In this document: positions 37,393 through 45,642 of the stretch, one piece after another | Position numbering within the stretch: position 1 is the stretch's first letter | Layout: each line of letters opens with the position of its first letter | Origin: Rhodospirillales bacterium | GTDB lineage: Bacteria > Pseudomonadota > Alphaproteobacteria > Rhodospirillales > Shumkoniaceae | Reading direction: 5' to 3' | NCBI GenBank assembly: GCA_018432935.1 | Contig: JAHDSF010000020.1 | Coordinates: 1-64,000, forward strand | DNA length: 64,000 nucleotides | Program-made: the position numbers and the translations under genes | The notes under the pieces: model-generated | What the model saw: only the letters and a program-made list of their open reading frames with translations | The model's database searches: none | What the model was told of the DNA's origin: nothing

Positions 37393-39375
37393 ATGAACGA
37401 TCTCTTCAACCACCCCGGCCACGCCGATGCCGATTATACGGCCAAGGACATCGAGGTCCTCGAAGGACTCGAACCGGTCCGGATGCGGCCCGGCATGTAT
37501 GTAGGTGGCACCGACGAACATGCCTTGCATCACCTGGTTGCCGAGGTACTCGACAACGCCATGGACGAAGCGGTGGCGGGTTTCGCCAGCCGCATCGACC
37601 TCGAGCTGGCGGCCGACGACACGGTGACTGTGCGCGACAACGGGCGCGGCATCCCCACCGATCCTCACCCGAAGTACCGCAACAAGTCCGCTCTGGAAGT
37701 GATCATGACGACCCTGCACTCGGGCGGCAAGTTCCGAGGCAAGGTCTACGACACTGCGGGCGGCCTGCACGGGGTCGGAGTATCCGCGGTCAACGCCCTG
37801 TCCGACCGCCTCACGGTCGAGGTGGCGCGCGATCGCCGCCTGTGGTCGCAGTCGTTTTCGCGCGGCAAGCCGACCACCCCGCTGCGCGACCTCGGGACCG
37901 TGCAGAACCGTCGCGGCACGGTGGTCAGCTTCCACCCCGACCCCGACATCTTCGGCGCCCGCACCCGCTTCCGGCCGGCAGAGCTGTTCCGCATGGCACG
38001 CTCCAAGGCGTACCTGTTCCGCGGCGTCGAGATCCGCTGGTCATGCGACCCGGCGCTGGTCGATGGCGATGCCTCGACGCCGGCCGAGGCGGTGCTGCAC
38101 TTCCCGGGCGGGCTCAAGGATTTTCTCGTCACCGCTCTGGGCACCCGCGACACGGTGACCCCCGACGTCTTCGCCGGCGCAGCCGACCTTAACGGCGGCA
38201 GCGGCAGGGTCGAGTGGGCGGTGGCGTGGCCGGACGACGAGGACGGCTTCTTCAACTCCTACTGCAATACGGTGCCGACGCCCCAGGGCGGCACTCACGA
38301 GCAGGGCCTGCGGACCGCCCTCTTCAAGGGGCTCCGCGCGTTTGCCGACCTGGTCGGCAACAAGCAGGCCGCCAAGTCCACCAGCGACGATCTTCTGGGC
38401 GGCGCCTGCGTCATCCTTTCGGCCTTCATCCGCGACCCCCAGTTCCAGGGCCAGACCAAGGAGAAGCTCTCCAACCCCGAGGCAGCCCGCCTGATCGAGG
38501 CGAGCGTGCGCGACCACTTCGAGCACTGGCTTTCGGCGACTCCCAGCGCCGCCAACGCCCTGCTCGAGCGCGTCATCACCCGCGCCGACGCGCGGCTGCG
38601 CCGGCGCCAGGAGAAGGAGACCAAGCGGCAGTCGCCGACCCGGCGGGTGCGATTGCCGGGCAAGCTGACCGACTGCACGCGGACCGTCGCCGCCGGCACC
38701 GAGGTCTTCCTTGTCGAAGGTGATTCGGCGGGCGGCTCGGCCAAGCAGGCCCGCGAGCGCGAGACCCAGGCCGTGCTGCCGCTGCGCGGCAAGATCCTCA
38801 ACGTCGCCAGCGCGTCGGACGAGAAGCTGCGCGCCAATCAGGAGCTGCGCGATCTTGTCGAGGCGCTGGGCTGCGGCACCGGCAAGAACTACAGCGAGGA
38901 GAACCTGCGCTACGACAAGGTCATCGTGATGACCGATGCCGACGTCGACGGGGCCCATATCGCCGCCCTGCTGATGACCTTCTTCTTCAAGGAAATGCCG
39001 GAACTTGTTAGAAACGGTCATCTTTTCTTGGCGCAACCGCCTCTCTACCGTCTCAGCCATGGCGGCAAGACCGTGTACGCCCGCGATGATGCCGACAAGG
39101 AGCGGCTGATCGCAACCGAGTTCAAGGGGCGCAAGGTCGACGTCAGCCGCTTCAAGGGCCTGGGAGAGATGCCGCCGCAACAACTGCGGGAAACCACCAT
39201 GGACCCGCGCAAGCGGGTTTTGCTCTGCGTCCGCCTGCCCAGCGAGGCCCTGCCGGAGGAGCGCGACCAGGCGGTGCGGACCGCGACGCTGGTCGAGGAC
39301 CTGATGGGTCGCAAGCCGGAAACCCGTCTCGCCTTCATCCAGGAGCACGCCCGCTTCGCCGACGTCGACGTTTAG
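37393..39375 (+). CDS. parE: DNA topoisomerase IV subunit B
   Basis: ATPase subunit of topoisomerase IV, which decatenates daughter chromosomes. The 660-residue product has EGLEPVRMRPGMYVGG, the GHKL ATP site (EVLDNAMDEAVAG, DNGRGIP, GGLHGVGVSAVNALS), and the TOPRIM segment FLVEGDSAGGSAKQARER and MTDADVDGAHIAALLMTFFF. It is shorter than GyrB and lacks GyrB's insert, which favours ParE. The start at 37393 has AGGA 7 nt upstream. It appears to be a single-gene unit. Confidence 0.95.
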   Translation: MNDLFNHPGHADADYTAKDIEVLEGLEPVRMRPGMYVGGTDEHALHHLVAEVLDNAMDEAVAGFASRIDLELAADDTVTVRDNGRGIPTDPHPKYRNKSALEVIMTTLHSGGKFRGKVYDTAGGLHGVGVSAVNALSDRLTVEVARDRRLWSQSFSRGKPTTPLRDLGTVQNRRGTVVSFHPDPDIFGARTRFRPAELFRMARSKAYLFRGVEIRWSCDPALVDGDASTPAEAVLHFPGGLKDFLVTALGTRDTVTPDVFAGAADLNGGSGRVEWAVAWPDDEDGFFNSYCNTVPTPQGGTHEQGLRTALFKGLRAFADLVGNKQAAKSTSDDLLGGACVILSAFIRDPQFQGQTKEKLSNPEAARLIEASVRDHFEHWLSATPSAANALLERVITRADARLRRRQEKETKRQSPTRRVRLPGKLTDCTRTVAAGTEVFLVEGDSAGGSAKQARERETQAVLPLRGKILNVASASDEKLRANQELRDLVEALGCGTGKNYSEENLRYDKVIVMTDADVDGAHIAALLMTFFFKEMPELVRNGHLFLAQPPLYRLSHGGKTVYARDDADKERLIATEFKGRKVDVSRFKGLGEMPPQQLRETTMDPRKRVLLCVRLPSEALPEERDQAVRTATLVEDLMGRKPETRLAFIQEHARFADVDV

Positions 39376-39482
39376 AAGGTTTGCCGAGTTCGCATCAGCA
39401 GGCGACTTTCCCGAAGGCGGCGCCAGGACTATATCTGTCGCCAGGGGGAGCGCTCGTTCGACCCCGTCGTCGCGAGGACAAG

Positions 39483-40043
39483 ATGAGAAAAACCGTAGCC
39501 GCCGTAGCCGGCGCTGCGCTTCTCGCAGCCGCCTGTTCCGGACCCAGGTTCGTCACCGACTACCGTGGCGGGGTGGAGATGTTCTTCGCCCATGCAGCCG
39601 GAGGCAAGGATCTGCGGGCCGTCATCGTCGGCAATCCGTTCCCGGTGCTTAAGGCGGAGACCGATGCCTACACCGTCGCCGCGATGCAGGGCAGATTCCG
39701 CGGTCCCGTCACCAACCTGACCACCACGCCCTCGCAGAACTCGCATCTGCCGGCCCGGGTATTCGTCATCTTCGACCCTTCGCCCGGCCTGCATCCGCCT
39801 GCCGTCTGCACGGTGCGCAACCCCGAGACGCTGCCGCGGATCGCGCCCACCGAGCGCCTGCACCTGATGGTCACCTTCTGCGAGGGCGACACCCTTTATG
39901 CCGAGGTCCGCGGCTCCGCGCCGCGGCCCGCCTCGCCGACCGATCCGGCTTTCGCCAACCTGCTGTCGCAGGCGGCTTTCGTGCTGATTCCCCAGGACAA
40001 GCAGTTCGGCAGCGACAGGAATAACGAACGGCTCTTCCGCTAG
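39483..40043 (+). CDS. Putative lipoprotein of unknown function, paralogue 1
   Basis: 186-residue protein with a lipoprotein signal (MRKTVAAVAGAALLAAACSG, lipid Cys at 18). The mature part carries DYRGGVEMFFAHAAGGKDLRAVIVGNPF and a conserved Cys pair (AVCTVRNP, VTFCEGD). The next gene encodes a similar protein with the same spacing of RGG, AAGxDL, VVGxPF and AMQGRF words, so the two come from a duplication. I do not recognise the family. It follows parE by 107 bp and precedes its paralogue by 22 bp. Confidence 0.72.
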   Translation: MRKTVAAVAGAALLAAACSGPRFVTDYRGGVEMFFAHAAGGKDLRAVIVGNPFPVLKAETDAYTVAAMQGRFRGPVTNLTTTPSQNSHLPARVFVIFDPSPGLHPPAVCTVRNPETLPRIAPTERLHLMVTFCEGDTLYAEVRGSAPRPASPTDPAFANLLSQAAFVLIPQDKQFGSDRNNERLFR

Positions 40044-40065
40044 GGGCGTATCGGAGGGAATCACG

Positions 40066-40617
40066 ATGAAGGCATCCGTAGTTGCAGCCCTGACAGCCGG
40101 CCTCCTCGCCGCCGCGTGCGCCGGACAGCCGGTGACCACCGGCAGTTTTCGCGGCGGCGCCAATCCGATGTTCACGTACGCCGCCGCGGGCCGCGATTTG
40201 CACACCGTAGTGGTCGGCGATCCGTTCCCGGGGGCCGAAGCGGCGACTCAGGCCGCCGCGATCGGGGCCATGCAGGGACGCTTCCGCGCCCAGCCGACGC
40301 ACCTGGTTGCCGCTCCGACGGCGGAAACCAGGACGGACTCGCGGCTTGTGCTCGCGCTCGACCCGCAGCCCGGAGTCAGCGCCGAGACGCTGTGCGCCGC
40401 CCCATCCCACATCGCGACCGCCCGCGCCGAGCACCGTCTCAACGCCTTGCTGGCGTTCTGCTACCACGATATTGCCTACGCCGAGACGCGCGGCTTCGTC
40501 ACCCGGCCCGGCTCGCCCGACGACCCGGCCTTCACGAAGCTGATGGTCGCCCTCGCCGGCAACCTCCTGCCCGGCGCCGACGCGACCATGCACGACTTCC
40601 TCGACAACGTCGACTGA
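40066..40617 (+). CDS. Putative lipoprotein of unknown function, paralogue 2
   Basis: 183-residue relative of the preceding product: lipobox LLAAACAG (Cys at 18), FRGGANPMFTYAAAGRDLHTVVVGDPFPG, AIGAMQGRF, and conserved cysteines in ETLCAAP and LAFCYHD. It ends with an acidic DFLDNVD. A strong hairpin terminator lies directly downstream, so the two lipoproteins form a short operon. Envelope location is predicted from the lipobox; the role is unknown. Confidence 0.72.
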   Translation: MKASVVAALTAGLLAAACAGQPVTTGSFRGGANPMFTYAAAGRDLHTVVVGDPFPGAEAATQAAAIGAMQGRFRAQPTHLVAAPTAETRTDSRLVLALDPQPGVSAETLCAAPSHIATARAEHRLNALLAFCYHDIAYAETRGFVTRPGSPDDPAFTKLMVALAGNLLPGADATMHDFLDNVD

Positions 40618-40635
40618 GAGCCGGATCGGGTCCCG

Positions 40636-40671
40636 AAAAGCCCCCGTGGCAGCTCGCCACAGGGGCTTTTT
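40636..40671. terminator. Strong bidirectional intrinsic terminator
   Basis: AAAAGCCCC and GTGGC (40636-40650, one mismatched C) pair with GCCAC and GGGGCTTTT around an AGCTC loop. A T-run follows on the plus strand and one also follows on the minus strand. It separates the lipoprotein pair from the convergent argC. Confidence 0.9.
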
Positions 40672-40707
40672 GTTCAGGTTATTAGCGTCGAATGCTGATC
40701 CGGTTCC

Positions 40708-41754
40708 TCAGGGGAACAGCGGCAGCTGCTCGAGGCCCATCGTCTCGGGATAGCCGCGCATCACGTTCATGTTCTGCACCGCCTGCCCCGAGGCGCCCTT
40801 CACCATGTTGTCGATCACCGACAGGATGATGGCGCGCCCGGGAACCCGATCCTTGAAGACGCCGATGAAGCAGTAGTTCGACCCGCGCACGTGCCGGGTC
40901 GCCGGGGCCTCGCCCGCCGGCAGCACCCGTACGAACGGCTCGTCGGCATAGCGGGCGGCAAGGCTCGCCCGCAGGTCGTCGGGACCGACCCCCGGCGCCA
41001 GCTTGACGTAGATCGACGACAGGATGCCGCGGCTCATCGGCATCAGATGGGGGGTGAAGTTGGCAACCACCGGCTTGCCGGCGGCCTCCGACAGCCCCTG
41101 CTCGATCTCCGGCGCGTGGCGGTGCTTGGCGACGCCGTAGGCGTGGATGCCTTCCGTGACCTCGGCGTACAGCGAGCCTTCCTTAGGGCTGCGCCCGGCG
41201 CCGCTGACCCCCGACTTGGAATCGATGATGATGTCCTCGGCAAGGATCTTGCCCTGCTCCAGCAGCGGGATCAGGGGCAACTGCGCGGAGGTCGGATAGC
41301 AGCCGGGGTTGGCGACCAGGCGCGCTTTCGCGATCTCGGCCCGCTTCAACTCGGTGAGCCCGTAGACGGCCTCCTTCTGCAGGTCCGGCGCCCGGTGGGG
41401 ACCGCCGTACCACTGCTCGTAGACCGCCACGTCCTTGAGCCGGAAGTCCGCCGACAAGTCGACGACCGCGACCTCGCGCGGCATCTTCGAGATCACCTCC
41501 TGGGTGGTGGCATGGGGCAGGCAGCAGAAGGCCAGGTCGATCCCCTTCCACGTCACGTCATCAAGGGCGACCAGCGGCGGCAGTTCGAGGAAGCCGAGGT
41601 GCGGGAACACCGATGAGAACGCCTGCCCGGCCTTGCGGTCGGCCGTCATGGCGGCGATCGCGGTTCGCGGATGGCGGGCAAGGAGGCGGACGAGCTCCGC
41701 GCCGGTATAGCCGCTGGCTCCGATGATGGCGACGTTGGTCTTGCTGTCAGTCAT
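40708..41754 (-). CDS. argC: N-acetyl-gamma-glutamyl-phosphate reductase
   Basis: Arginine biosynthesis enzyme that reduces N-acetylglutamyl-phosphate to the semialdehyde with NADPH. The 348-residue product begins with a Rossmann motif (VAIIGASGYTGAELVRLLARHP) and has the catalytic Cys152 in ARLVANPGCYPTSAQL, followed by the substrate region SKSGVSGAGRSPK. It stands alone on the minus strand. An 18-codon arginine-rich ORF and an intrinsic terminator lie just upstream, suggesting attenuation by arginine supply. Confidence 0.95.
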   Translation of the reverse strand: MTDSKTNVAIIGASGYTGAELVRLLARHPRTAIAAMTADRKAGQAFSSVFPHLGFLELPPLVALDDVTWKGIDLAFCCLPHATTQEVISKMPREVAVVDLSADFRLKDVAVYEQWYGGPHRAPDLQKEAVYGLTELKRAEIAKARLVANPGCYPTSAQLPLIPLLEQGKILAEDIIIDSKSGVSGAGRSPKEGSLYAEVTEGIHAYGVAKHRHAPEIEQGLSEAAGKPVVANFTPHLMPMSRGILSSIYVKLAPGVGPDDLRASLAARYADEPFVRVLPAGEAPATRHVRGSNYCFIGVFKDRVPGRAIILSVIDNMVKGASGQAVQNMNVMRGYPETMGLEQLPLFP

Positions 41755-41777
41755 GGTGTTCTCCGATCCCGCCTAAC

Positions 41778-41804
41778 AAAAAAGGCGCCCGGCAAGGGCG
41801 CCCT
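41778..41804 (-). terminator. Intrinsic terminator in the argC leader (probable attenuator)
   Basis: Read on the minus strand: GGCGCCC, loop TTGCC, GGGCGCC, then six T. It is a textbook intrinsic terminator ending 24 nt before the argC start codon. It could be the end of the upstream EF-hand gene's transcript, but its place directly before argC and after a short arginine-rich ORF fits an attenuator. Confidence 0.85.
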
Positions 41805-41833
41805 GATTCAGCCAAACAGCCGCAGTTCCCCGC

Positions 41834-41890
41834 CTACGCAGTCCTCGCGCACACTCCCTGACGTCGTCGCGAAGCGTTGAGGCGGATCAT
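41834..41890 (-). CDS. Arginine-rich leader peptide of argC
   Basis: 18-codon ORF MIRLNASRRRQGVCARTA with AAAGGA about 9 nt upstream of its ATG. Five of 18 residues are arginine, including three in a row encoded CGA CGA CGT. The stop lies 29 nt before the terminator stem upstream of argC. Ribosome stalling at the Arg codons when charged Arg-tRNA is scarce could favour read-through into argC, as his/trp/leu leaders do. I could not draw a convincing antiterminator by eye. Confidence 0.55.
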   Translation of the reverse strand: MIRLNASRRRQGVCARTA

Positions 41891-41955
41891 GTCGGCCGTT
41901 CCTTTCTCCAGTCGCGCGGACGGTAGCAGATCTTCCCGCAGTTGAAAAGCCGATT

Positions 41956-42978
41956 TCAGGGTCGCTTCTTCAGGTTATTCCACCGCCCGGTCTCCAGTAT
42001 CGGGGTCTTGTCCAGCTCCGCCTCGGTCATCTCGACCACGATCTGCTCGTGCTGCATGCGGATCTTGTCGAGCGGTACAACGTGCCGGGTTTCGCCGATT
42101 CCCATCAGACCGCCGGTCTCAATGACCGCGCCCAGGACGCCACCCGGATCGACGACGACCTTGGCGAACTCCCCGACCCGCTTGCCGTCGAGGGTGACGG
42201 CCTCCAGGCCTGCCTTCTCCTGCAGCGCCTGGGGATCCGGCGGCGCCAGGGCTGCCGCTGCGGCCTCGCCGCTCTGGCTGCCGCCTGCCTGGCCGTCCGG
42301 CACCGCCACCCCGGTCGCCGCCTCGGCCTTGCCGGGAGGCGGCCCTGCCGGGCCGCCGGCGCCGCCCATTCCGGGCACCCGCTCCGTCGTGGGCGAGCCC
42401 TCCGGCGCGCCGCTCAGTCCGCCCGGGCCGGGTCGCGGCTGAGCGGAGGTTCCATCGGGAGCCGCCGTCCCCGTCGGCGCGGCCTCGCCGCGCGGAGCTG
42501 CGGGCGCCTTTTCCGACACGTCTGGCTGCGAACCGCCCTGCGCCTGGACAAGCAACGGCTTGACGTGGGTGAACGAGACCTCGGCGGCAACCGGCTCACC
42601 GCCCTGGCGGACGATCACCTCGGGCGGCGGCTGACGGATGGTCACCTCGGCCGGCAGATAGCGGATCTCCACCTGCAGCGTAGGCACCGCCGCGCTCCGC
42701 GCAGCGCTTTCGATCTCATCGGCGGCCAGGGCGCCATCCCCGTCGTCATCCCATTGCGAGAAACGGCGACGCAGTTCGGCCATCTCCTTCTCCGACAGCT
42801 CGCCCCCCGCCGTCCTGATGCAAGCAAGGAATTCGTCCTCGCCGATCCGCCCGTCGTGGTTGGCATCGAGGACGGCAACGCCCCCGGTGCCGAAATCGCA
42901 TTCGGGAGGCACCTGCGCCTGGGCCGCGAACGTGAACGCCGCGGAAGCCGCGGCCACCGGTATGACGATCCTTCTCAT
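41956..42978 (-). CDS. Exported EF-hand protein with PRC-barrel-like C-terminus (copy 1)
   Basis: 340-residue protein: signal peptide (about 1-22), two EF-hand loops at D38-E49 (DANHDGRIGEDE) and D77-E88 (DDDGDGALAADE), a long Pro/Gly/Ala-rich low-complexity linker (about 140-250), and a C-terminal PRC-barrel-like domain (GEFAKVVVDPGGVLGAVIETGGLMGIGETRHVVPLDKI). It probably binds calcium in the periplasm or envelope. It lies 27 nt downstream of a paralogue with the same layout. The function of this domain pairing is not known to me. Confidence 0.75.
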   Translation of the reverse strand: MRRIVIPVAAASAAFTFAAQAQVPPECDFGTGGVAVLDANHDGRIGEDEFLACIRTAGGELSEKEMAELRRRFSQWDDDGDGALAADEIESAARSAAVPTLQVEIRYLPAEVTIRQPPPEVIVRQGGEPVAAEVSFTHVKPLLVQAQGGSQPDVSEKAPAAPRGEAAPTGTAAPDGTSAQPRPGPGGLSGAPEGSPTTERVPGMGGAGGPAGPPPGKAEAATGVAVPDGQAGGSQSGEAAAAALAPPDPQALQEKAGLEAVTLDGKRVGEFAKVVVDPGGVLGAVIETGGLMGIGETRHVVPLDKIRMQHEQIVVEMTEAELDKTPILETGRWNNLKKRP

Positions 42979-43005
42979 GCCAGCCTCTCGTCGCTCGGGT
43001 TCCGT

Positions 43006-43833
43006 CTACTTCGTGATGTCCCGCCACCGGGATGCATCGAACTTCGGCAGCTGCTTCAGGTCCTGCTTCGGCATGTTGAGGACGACACGATCCCCTTGGA
43101 TCTGAAGCTGAGGCAGCGGCACCACGTAGTAGCTGGTACCGAATCCCAGCAGCCCACCGCTTTCGATCACCGCCGCCGGCTCGTTGTCCTGGCTGGCGAC
43201 CAGGCGCGACAGCTCGCCGAGGCCTTCCCCGGCAAGATTGGTCACCTTGGCTCCGAGCAGCGGCTGCCACTGCCGCGGATCGGTCTGGGGACGCTCCGGC
43301 GGTGCCGGCACCGCCGCCATTTGCCCGCCGCCCGCCCCGGGTTGCTCACCGGCGCCTTCTCCGCCCGTGCGGGCGCCGGGAACCAGGACCAGCGGACCCT
43401 GGGTCACTTCGCGCTGCCCCATCGGGGGCGGCGAAGATTGCTCCTGCGCCGCGTCGGGAGCATCGGCAACGGAAGGACCGGAGGTTGGCCCCTCGGGCGG
43501 CAGGTCGTTGGCCTGGGGCGCGTCAGCCGGCGGCGTCTCCCCGCTCTGCGGCGCCTCGGCGACAAACTGCTCCGCCTCGGTCCTGGATATCGACGCGTCG
43601 CGATCGCGATCGATGGTCGCGAACTGGTCCTTGAGCGCCTGCCGGTCCTCACCGGTGAGCGCCTCCATGCAGGCCGAATATTCAGTTTCGCTGAGCGATC
43701 CATCGGCGTCGCGATCGAGCGCGACGAAACGCTCGGCATTGAGCACGCAGCCGTCGGCCGCCTGGGCGCCGGCCACGTCCGCCCAGGCGAGCGCCACCAG
43801 CGCGGCAGCCGTACTCGACATGAGCTTGTTCAT
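43006..43833 (-). CDS. Exported EF-hand protein with PRC-barrel-like C-terminus (copy 2)
   Basis: 275-residue paralogue of the downstream product. Signal peptide (cleavage near AGAQA), EF-hand loops at D40-E51 (DRDADGSLSETE) and D75-E86 (DRDRDASISRTE, less ideal), a Pro/Ala/Gly-rich linker, then a PRC-like domain (LGELSRLVASQDNEPAAVIESGGLLGFGTSYYVVPLPQL). It is first in a two-gene unit. A GTTCCCCCTTTGGG motif lies about 90 nt upstream and may regulate it. Confidence 0.75.
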   Translation of the reverse strand: MNKLMSSTAAALVALAWADVAGAQAADGCVLNAERFVALDRDADGSLSETEYSACMEALTGEDRQALKDQFATIDRDRDASISRTEAEQFVAEAPQSGETPPADAPQANDLPPEGPTSGPSVADAPDAAQEQSSPPPMGQREVTQGPLVLVPGARTGGEGAGEQPGAGGGQMAAVPAPPERPQTDPRQWQPLLGAKVTNLAGEGLGELSRLVASQDNEPAAVIESGGLLGFGTSYYVVPLPQLQIQGDRVVLNMPKQDLKQLPKFDASRWRDITK

Positions 43834-43918
43834 GAGTGTCCCTCCTCACTGATCCCATCCGGCCGCAACTGCGCCATACGACCGTTCCAGTGAGGTAGAC
43901 GCCTGCGAACGCGCCTTA

Positions 43919-43934
43919 GTTCCCCCTTTGGGAG
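43919..43934. promoter_or_regulatory. GTTCCCCCWWWGGG-like motif, copy 3
   Basis: GTTCCCCCTTTGGGAG upstream of the EF-hand gene pair, the cleanest copy of a motif also found upstream of the curli operon, the phosphatase/GMC gap and the second aor pair. Confidence 0.35.
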
Positions 43935-43951
43935 AGGAAATCCTCCCCCAC

Positions 43952-43982
43952 AAGCAAAGGGCCCGCGCCGCAGCGCGAGCCC
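43952..43982 (-). terminator. Terminator after rplM-rpsI
   Basis: Minus strand: GGGCTCGCGC / GCGCGGGCCC, a 10-bp stem with one G-U pair and a TGCG loop, then TTTGCTT. It lies 25 nt past the rpsI stop. Confidence 0.8.
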
Positions 43983-44007
43983 TCGCAGACGTAGAAGGCC
44001 GGAAACC

Positions 44008-44508
44008 CTAGCGCTTCGAGAACTGGAAGCTGCGACGGGCCTTGGCCTTGCCGTACTTCTTGCGTTCGACCACGCGGGGGTCGCGGGTGAGGAAGCCGCC
44101 CTTCTTGAGCACCCCGCGAAGCGCCGGCTCGAAGAATGTCAGTGCCCGGCTGATGCCATGGCGCACCGCTCCGGCCTGCCCCGACAGCCCGCCGCCGGTG
44201 ACCGTGCAGTAGACGTCGTACTGCCCTTCGCGGTTGGCCGACGCCATCGGCTGGCCGATCATCATGCGCAGCACCGGGCGGGCGAAATAGACGCCGGCGT
44301 CGCGATCGTTGATGGTGATCTTGCCGGAGCCCCGCTTCAGCCAGACGCGGGCGACGGCGTTCTTGCGCTTGCCGGTGGCATAGGCACGCCCCAGGGCGTC
44401 GATCTTGGGCTCGGGCAGGGCCGAGGCGGGAGCGGCGGTCACCGTACCGGTGCCGCCCGAAACCGCCTGCTTGAGGTCTTCCAGGGTCGTCTTCACTTGC
44501 TCGGCCAT
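44008..44508 (-). CDS. rpsI: 30S ribosomal protein S9
   Basis: Ribosomal protein uS9 of the small-subunit head. The 166-residue product has an N-terminal alphaproteobacterial extension (about 40 residues) and then the conserved core [20 protein letters not shown], the [19 protein letters not shown] loop and the C-terminal [11 protein letters not shown], whose basic SKR tail reaches the P-site tRNA. It is 2 nt after the rplM stop in the usual rplM-rpsI pair. Confidence 0.97.
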   Translation of the reverse strand: MAEQVKTTLEDLKQAVSGGTGTVTAAPASALPEPKIDALGRAYATGKRKNAVARVWLKRGSGKITINDRDAGVYFARPVLRMMIGQPMASANREGQYDVYCTVTGGGLSGQAGAVRHGISRALTFFEPALRGVLKKGGFLTRDPRVVERKKYGKAKARRSFQFSKR

Positions 44509-44510
44509 GG

Positions 44511-44972
44511 TCACGCCCTCTTGTTCTTCGGATTCAGCGCCGCGACGTCCAGGACCTCGGGCTTCTGCGCCTCGTGCGGATGCTCCGCGCCGGCATACAC
44601 GTGCAGCTTCTTCATCTGGTCACGGCCCAGTGGGGAGCGCGTGATCATCCGCTCGACCGCCTTGGTGATGAGACGTTCGGGATGCGCGCCATCGAGGATC
44701 TGGCCGAACGTCTTGCTCTTGATGCCGCCGGGATAGCGGGTGTGCCAGAAGAAGCGGTTGGCGAGCCGCTTGTTGCCGGTCAGGCGCACCTTCTCGGCGT
44801 TGACGACGATGATGTTGTCGCCGCAGTCGATATGGGGCGTGAACATCGGCTTGTGCTTGCCGCGCAGACGCATGGCGATGATCGATGCGAGGCGGCCGAG
44901 TACCAGGCCATCGGCGTCGATCACAAACCAGCGGCGCTCCACCTCCGACGGCTTGGCGGAATAGGTTTTCAT
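44511..44972 (-). CDS. rplM: 50S ribosomal protein L13
   Basis: Ribosomal protein uL13 (153 residues), an early large-subunit assembly protein. Conserved words are [45 protein letters not shown] and RMLPKGPLGR-like [20 protein letters not shown]. It is the first gene of rplM-rpsI. A good sigma-70 promoter lies about 45-75 nt upstream. Confidence 0.97.
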   Translation of the reverse strand: MKTYSAKPSEVERRWFVIDADGLVLGRLASIIAMRLRGKHKPMFTPHIDCGDNIIVVNAEKVRLTGNKRLANRFFWHTRYPGGIKSKTFGQILDGAHPERLITKAVERMITRSPLGRDQMKKLHVYAGAEHPHEAQKPEVLDVAALNPKNKRA

Positions 44973-45017
44973 CTCTCACCCGTGAAGCAGTTTTGGACAG
45001 GCGTGCCAGGGCGGCGG

Positions 45018-45046
45018 AGTATCGCGGCAGAGCATTCGATTGTCAA
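45018..45046 (-). promoter_or_regulatory. Sigma-70 promoter of rplM-rpsI
   Basis: Minus strand TTGACA (45046-45041), 17-nt spacer, GATACT (45023-45018). The -35 is perfect, the -10 matches 4 of 6, and the position gives a leader of about 40 nt before rplM. Confidence 0.7.
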
Positions 45047-45078
45047 CGGGAGAAAAGCTTTTCGGTACAGAGTGTTAT

Positions 45079-45097
45079 GATACGGTATCCTGATACC
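45079..45097. promoter_or_regulatory. Nested GATAC palindromes upstream of the CoA-binding/metY genes
   Basis: GATACGGTATCCTGATACC contains two overlapping dyads: GATAC-G-GTATC (45079-45089) and GGTATC-CT-GATACC (45084-45097). Three half-sites in 19 bp suggest an operator. It lies 72 nt before the CoA-binding gene and next to the rplM promoter region. Confidence 0.45.
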
Positions 45098-45168
45098 CTC
45101 ACGCGAGGGCTTGATTCCCTTGAAGCTCGGGCCCAAGCAATGGAGTGACCCGCAATCGGAGCTCGCCC

Positions 45169-45594
45169 ATGTCCGACGACCGTACCATCCGCGAACTGCT
45201 GGAAAGCGCCAGGACGATCGCCGTCATCGGTGCCAGTTCCAATCCCGCGCGTCCCAGTTATGGCGTGACCGAATTCCTGATCCGGCGCGGTTACGCGGTG
45301 CACCCGGTCAATCCCGGCCACGCCGGACGTACGCTGCTGGGAAGAACGGTCTACGCCCGTCTTGCCGACGTCCCCGCCCCGGTCGACATGGTCGACGTGT
45401 TCCGCAACTCCGAGGCTGCGGGCGGGGTCATCGACGAAGCGCTCGGCCTGGCGGCCGCCAAGGCCATCCGTGCCATCTGGCTGCAGCTCGGCGTCGTCAA
45501 CGAGGCGGCGGCCGCTCGTGCCCGAACGGCCGGTCTCATTGTGGTGATGGACCGCTGCCCCAAAATAGAGTACGCCCGCCTTCACCTCGGATAG
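45169..45594 (+). CDS. CoA-binding (YccU-type) protein
   Basis: 141-residue single Rossmann domain of the CoA-binding family: SARTIAVIGASSNPARPSYGVTEFLIRRGYAVHPVNPGHAG, then VDMVDVFRNSEAAGGVIDEAL and AIWLQLGVVNEAAAARARTAGLIVVMDRCPKIEY. These small proteins bind CoA or acyl-CoA; their physiological role is poorly known. It precedes metY by 48 nt on the same strand, a recurring neighbourhood in alphaproteobacteria as I recall. The start at 45169 is the ATG matching the usual N-terminal length. Confidence 0.85.
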   Translation: MSDDRTIRELLESARTIAVIGASSNPARPSYGVTEFLIRRGYAVHPVNPGHAGRTLLGRTVYARLADVPAPVDMVDVFRNSEAAGGVIDEALGLAAAKAIRAIWLQLGVVNEAAAARARTAGLIVVMDRCPKIEYARLHLG

Positions 45595-45642
45595 GAATCC
45601 TGCCACGCCGCTGCCGACCAGAAACCAGCCTCGAGGAACTCC

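Noticed and set aside
45040-45081. TTGTCA and TATGAT as a plus-strand promoter for the CoA-binding gene
   Set aside because: The spacing is 30 nt, too long. The same region gives a correctly spaced promoter on the minus strand for rplM.
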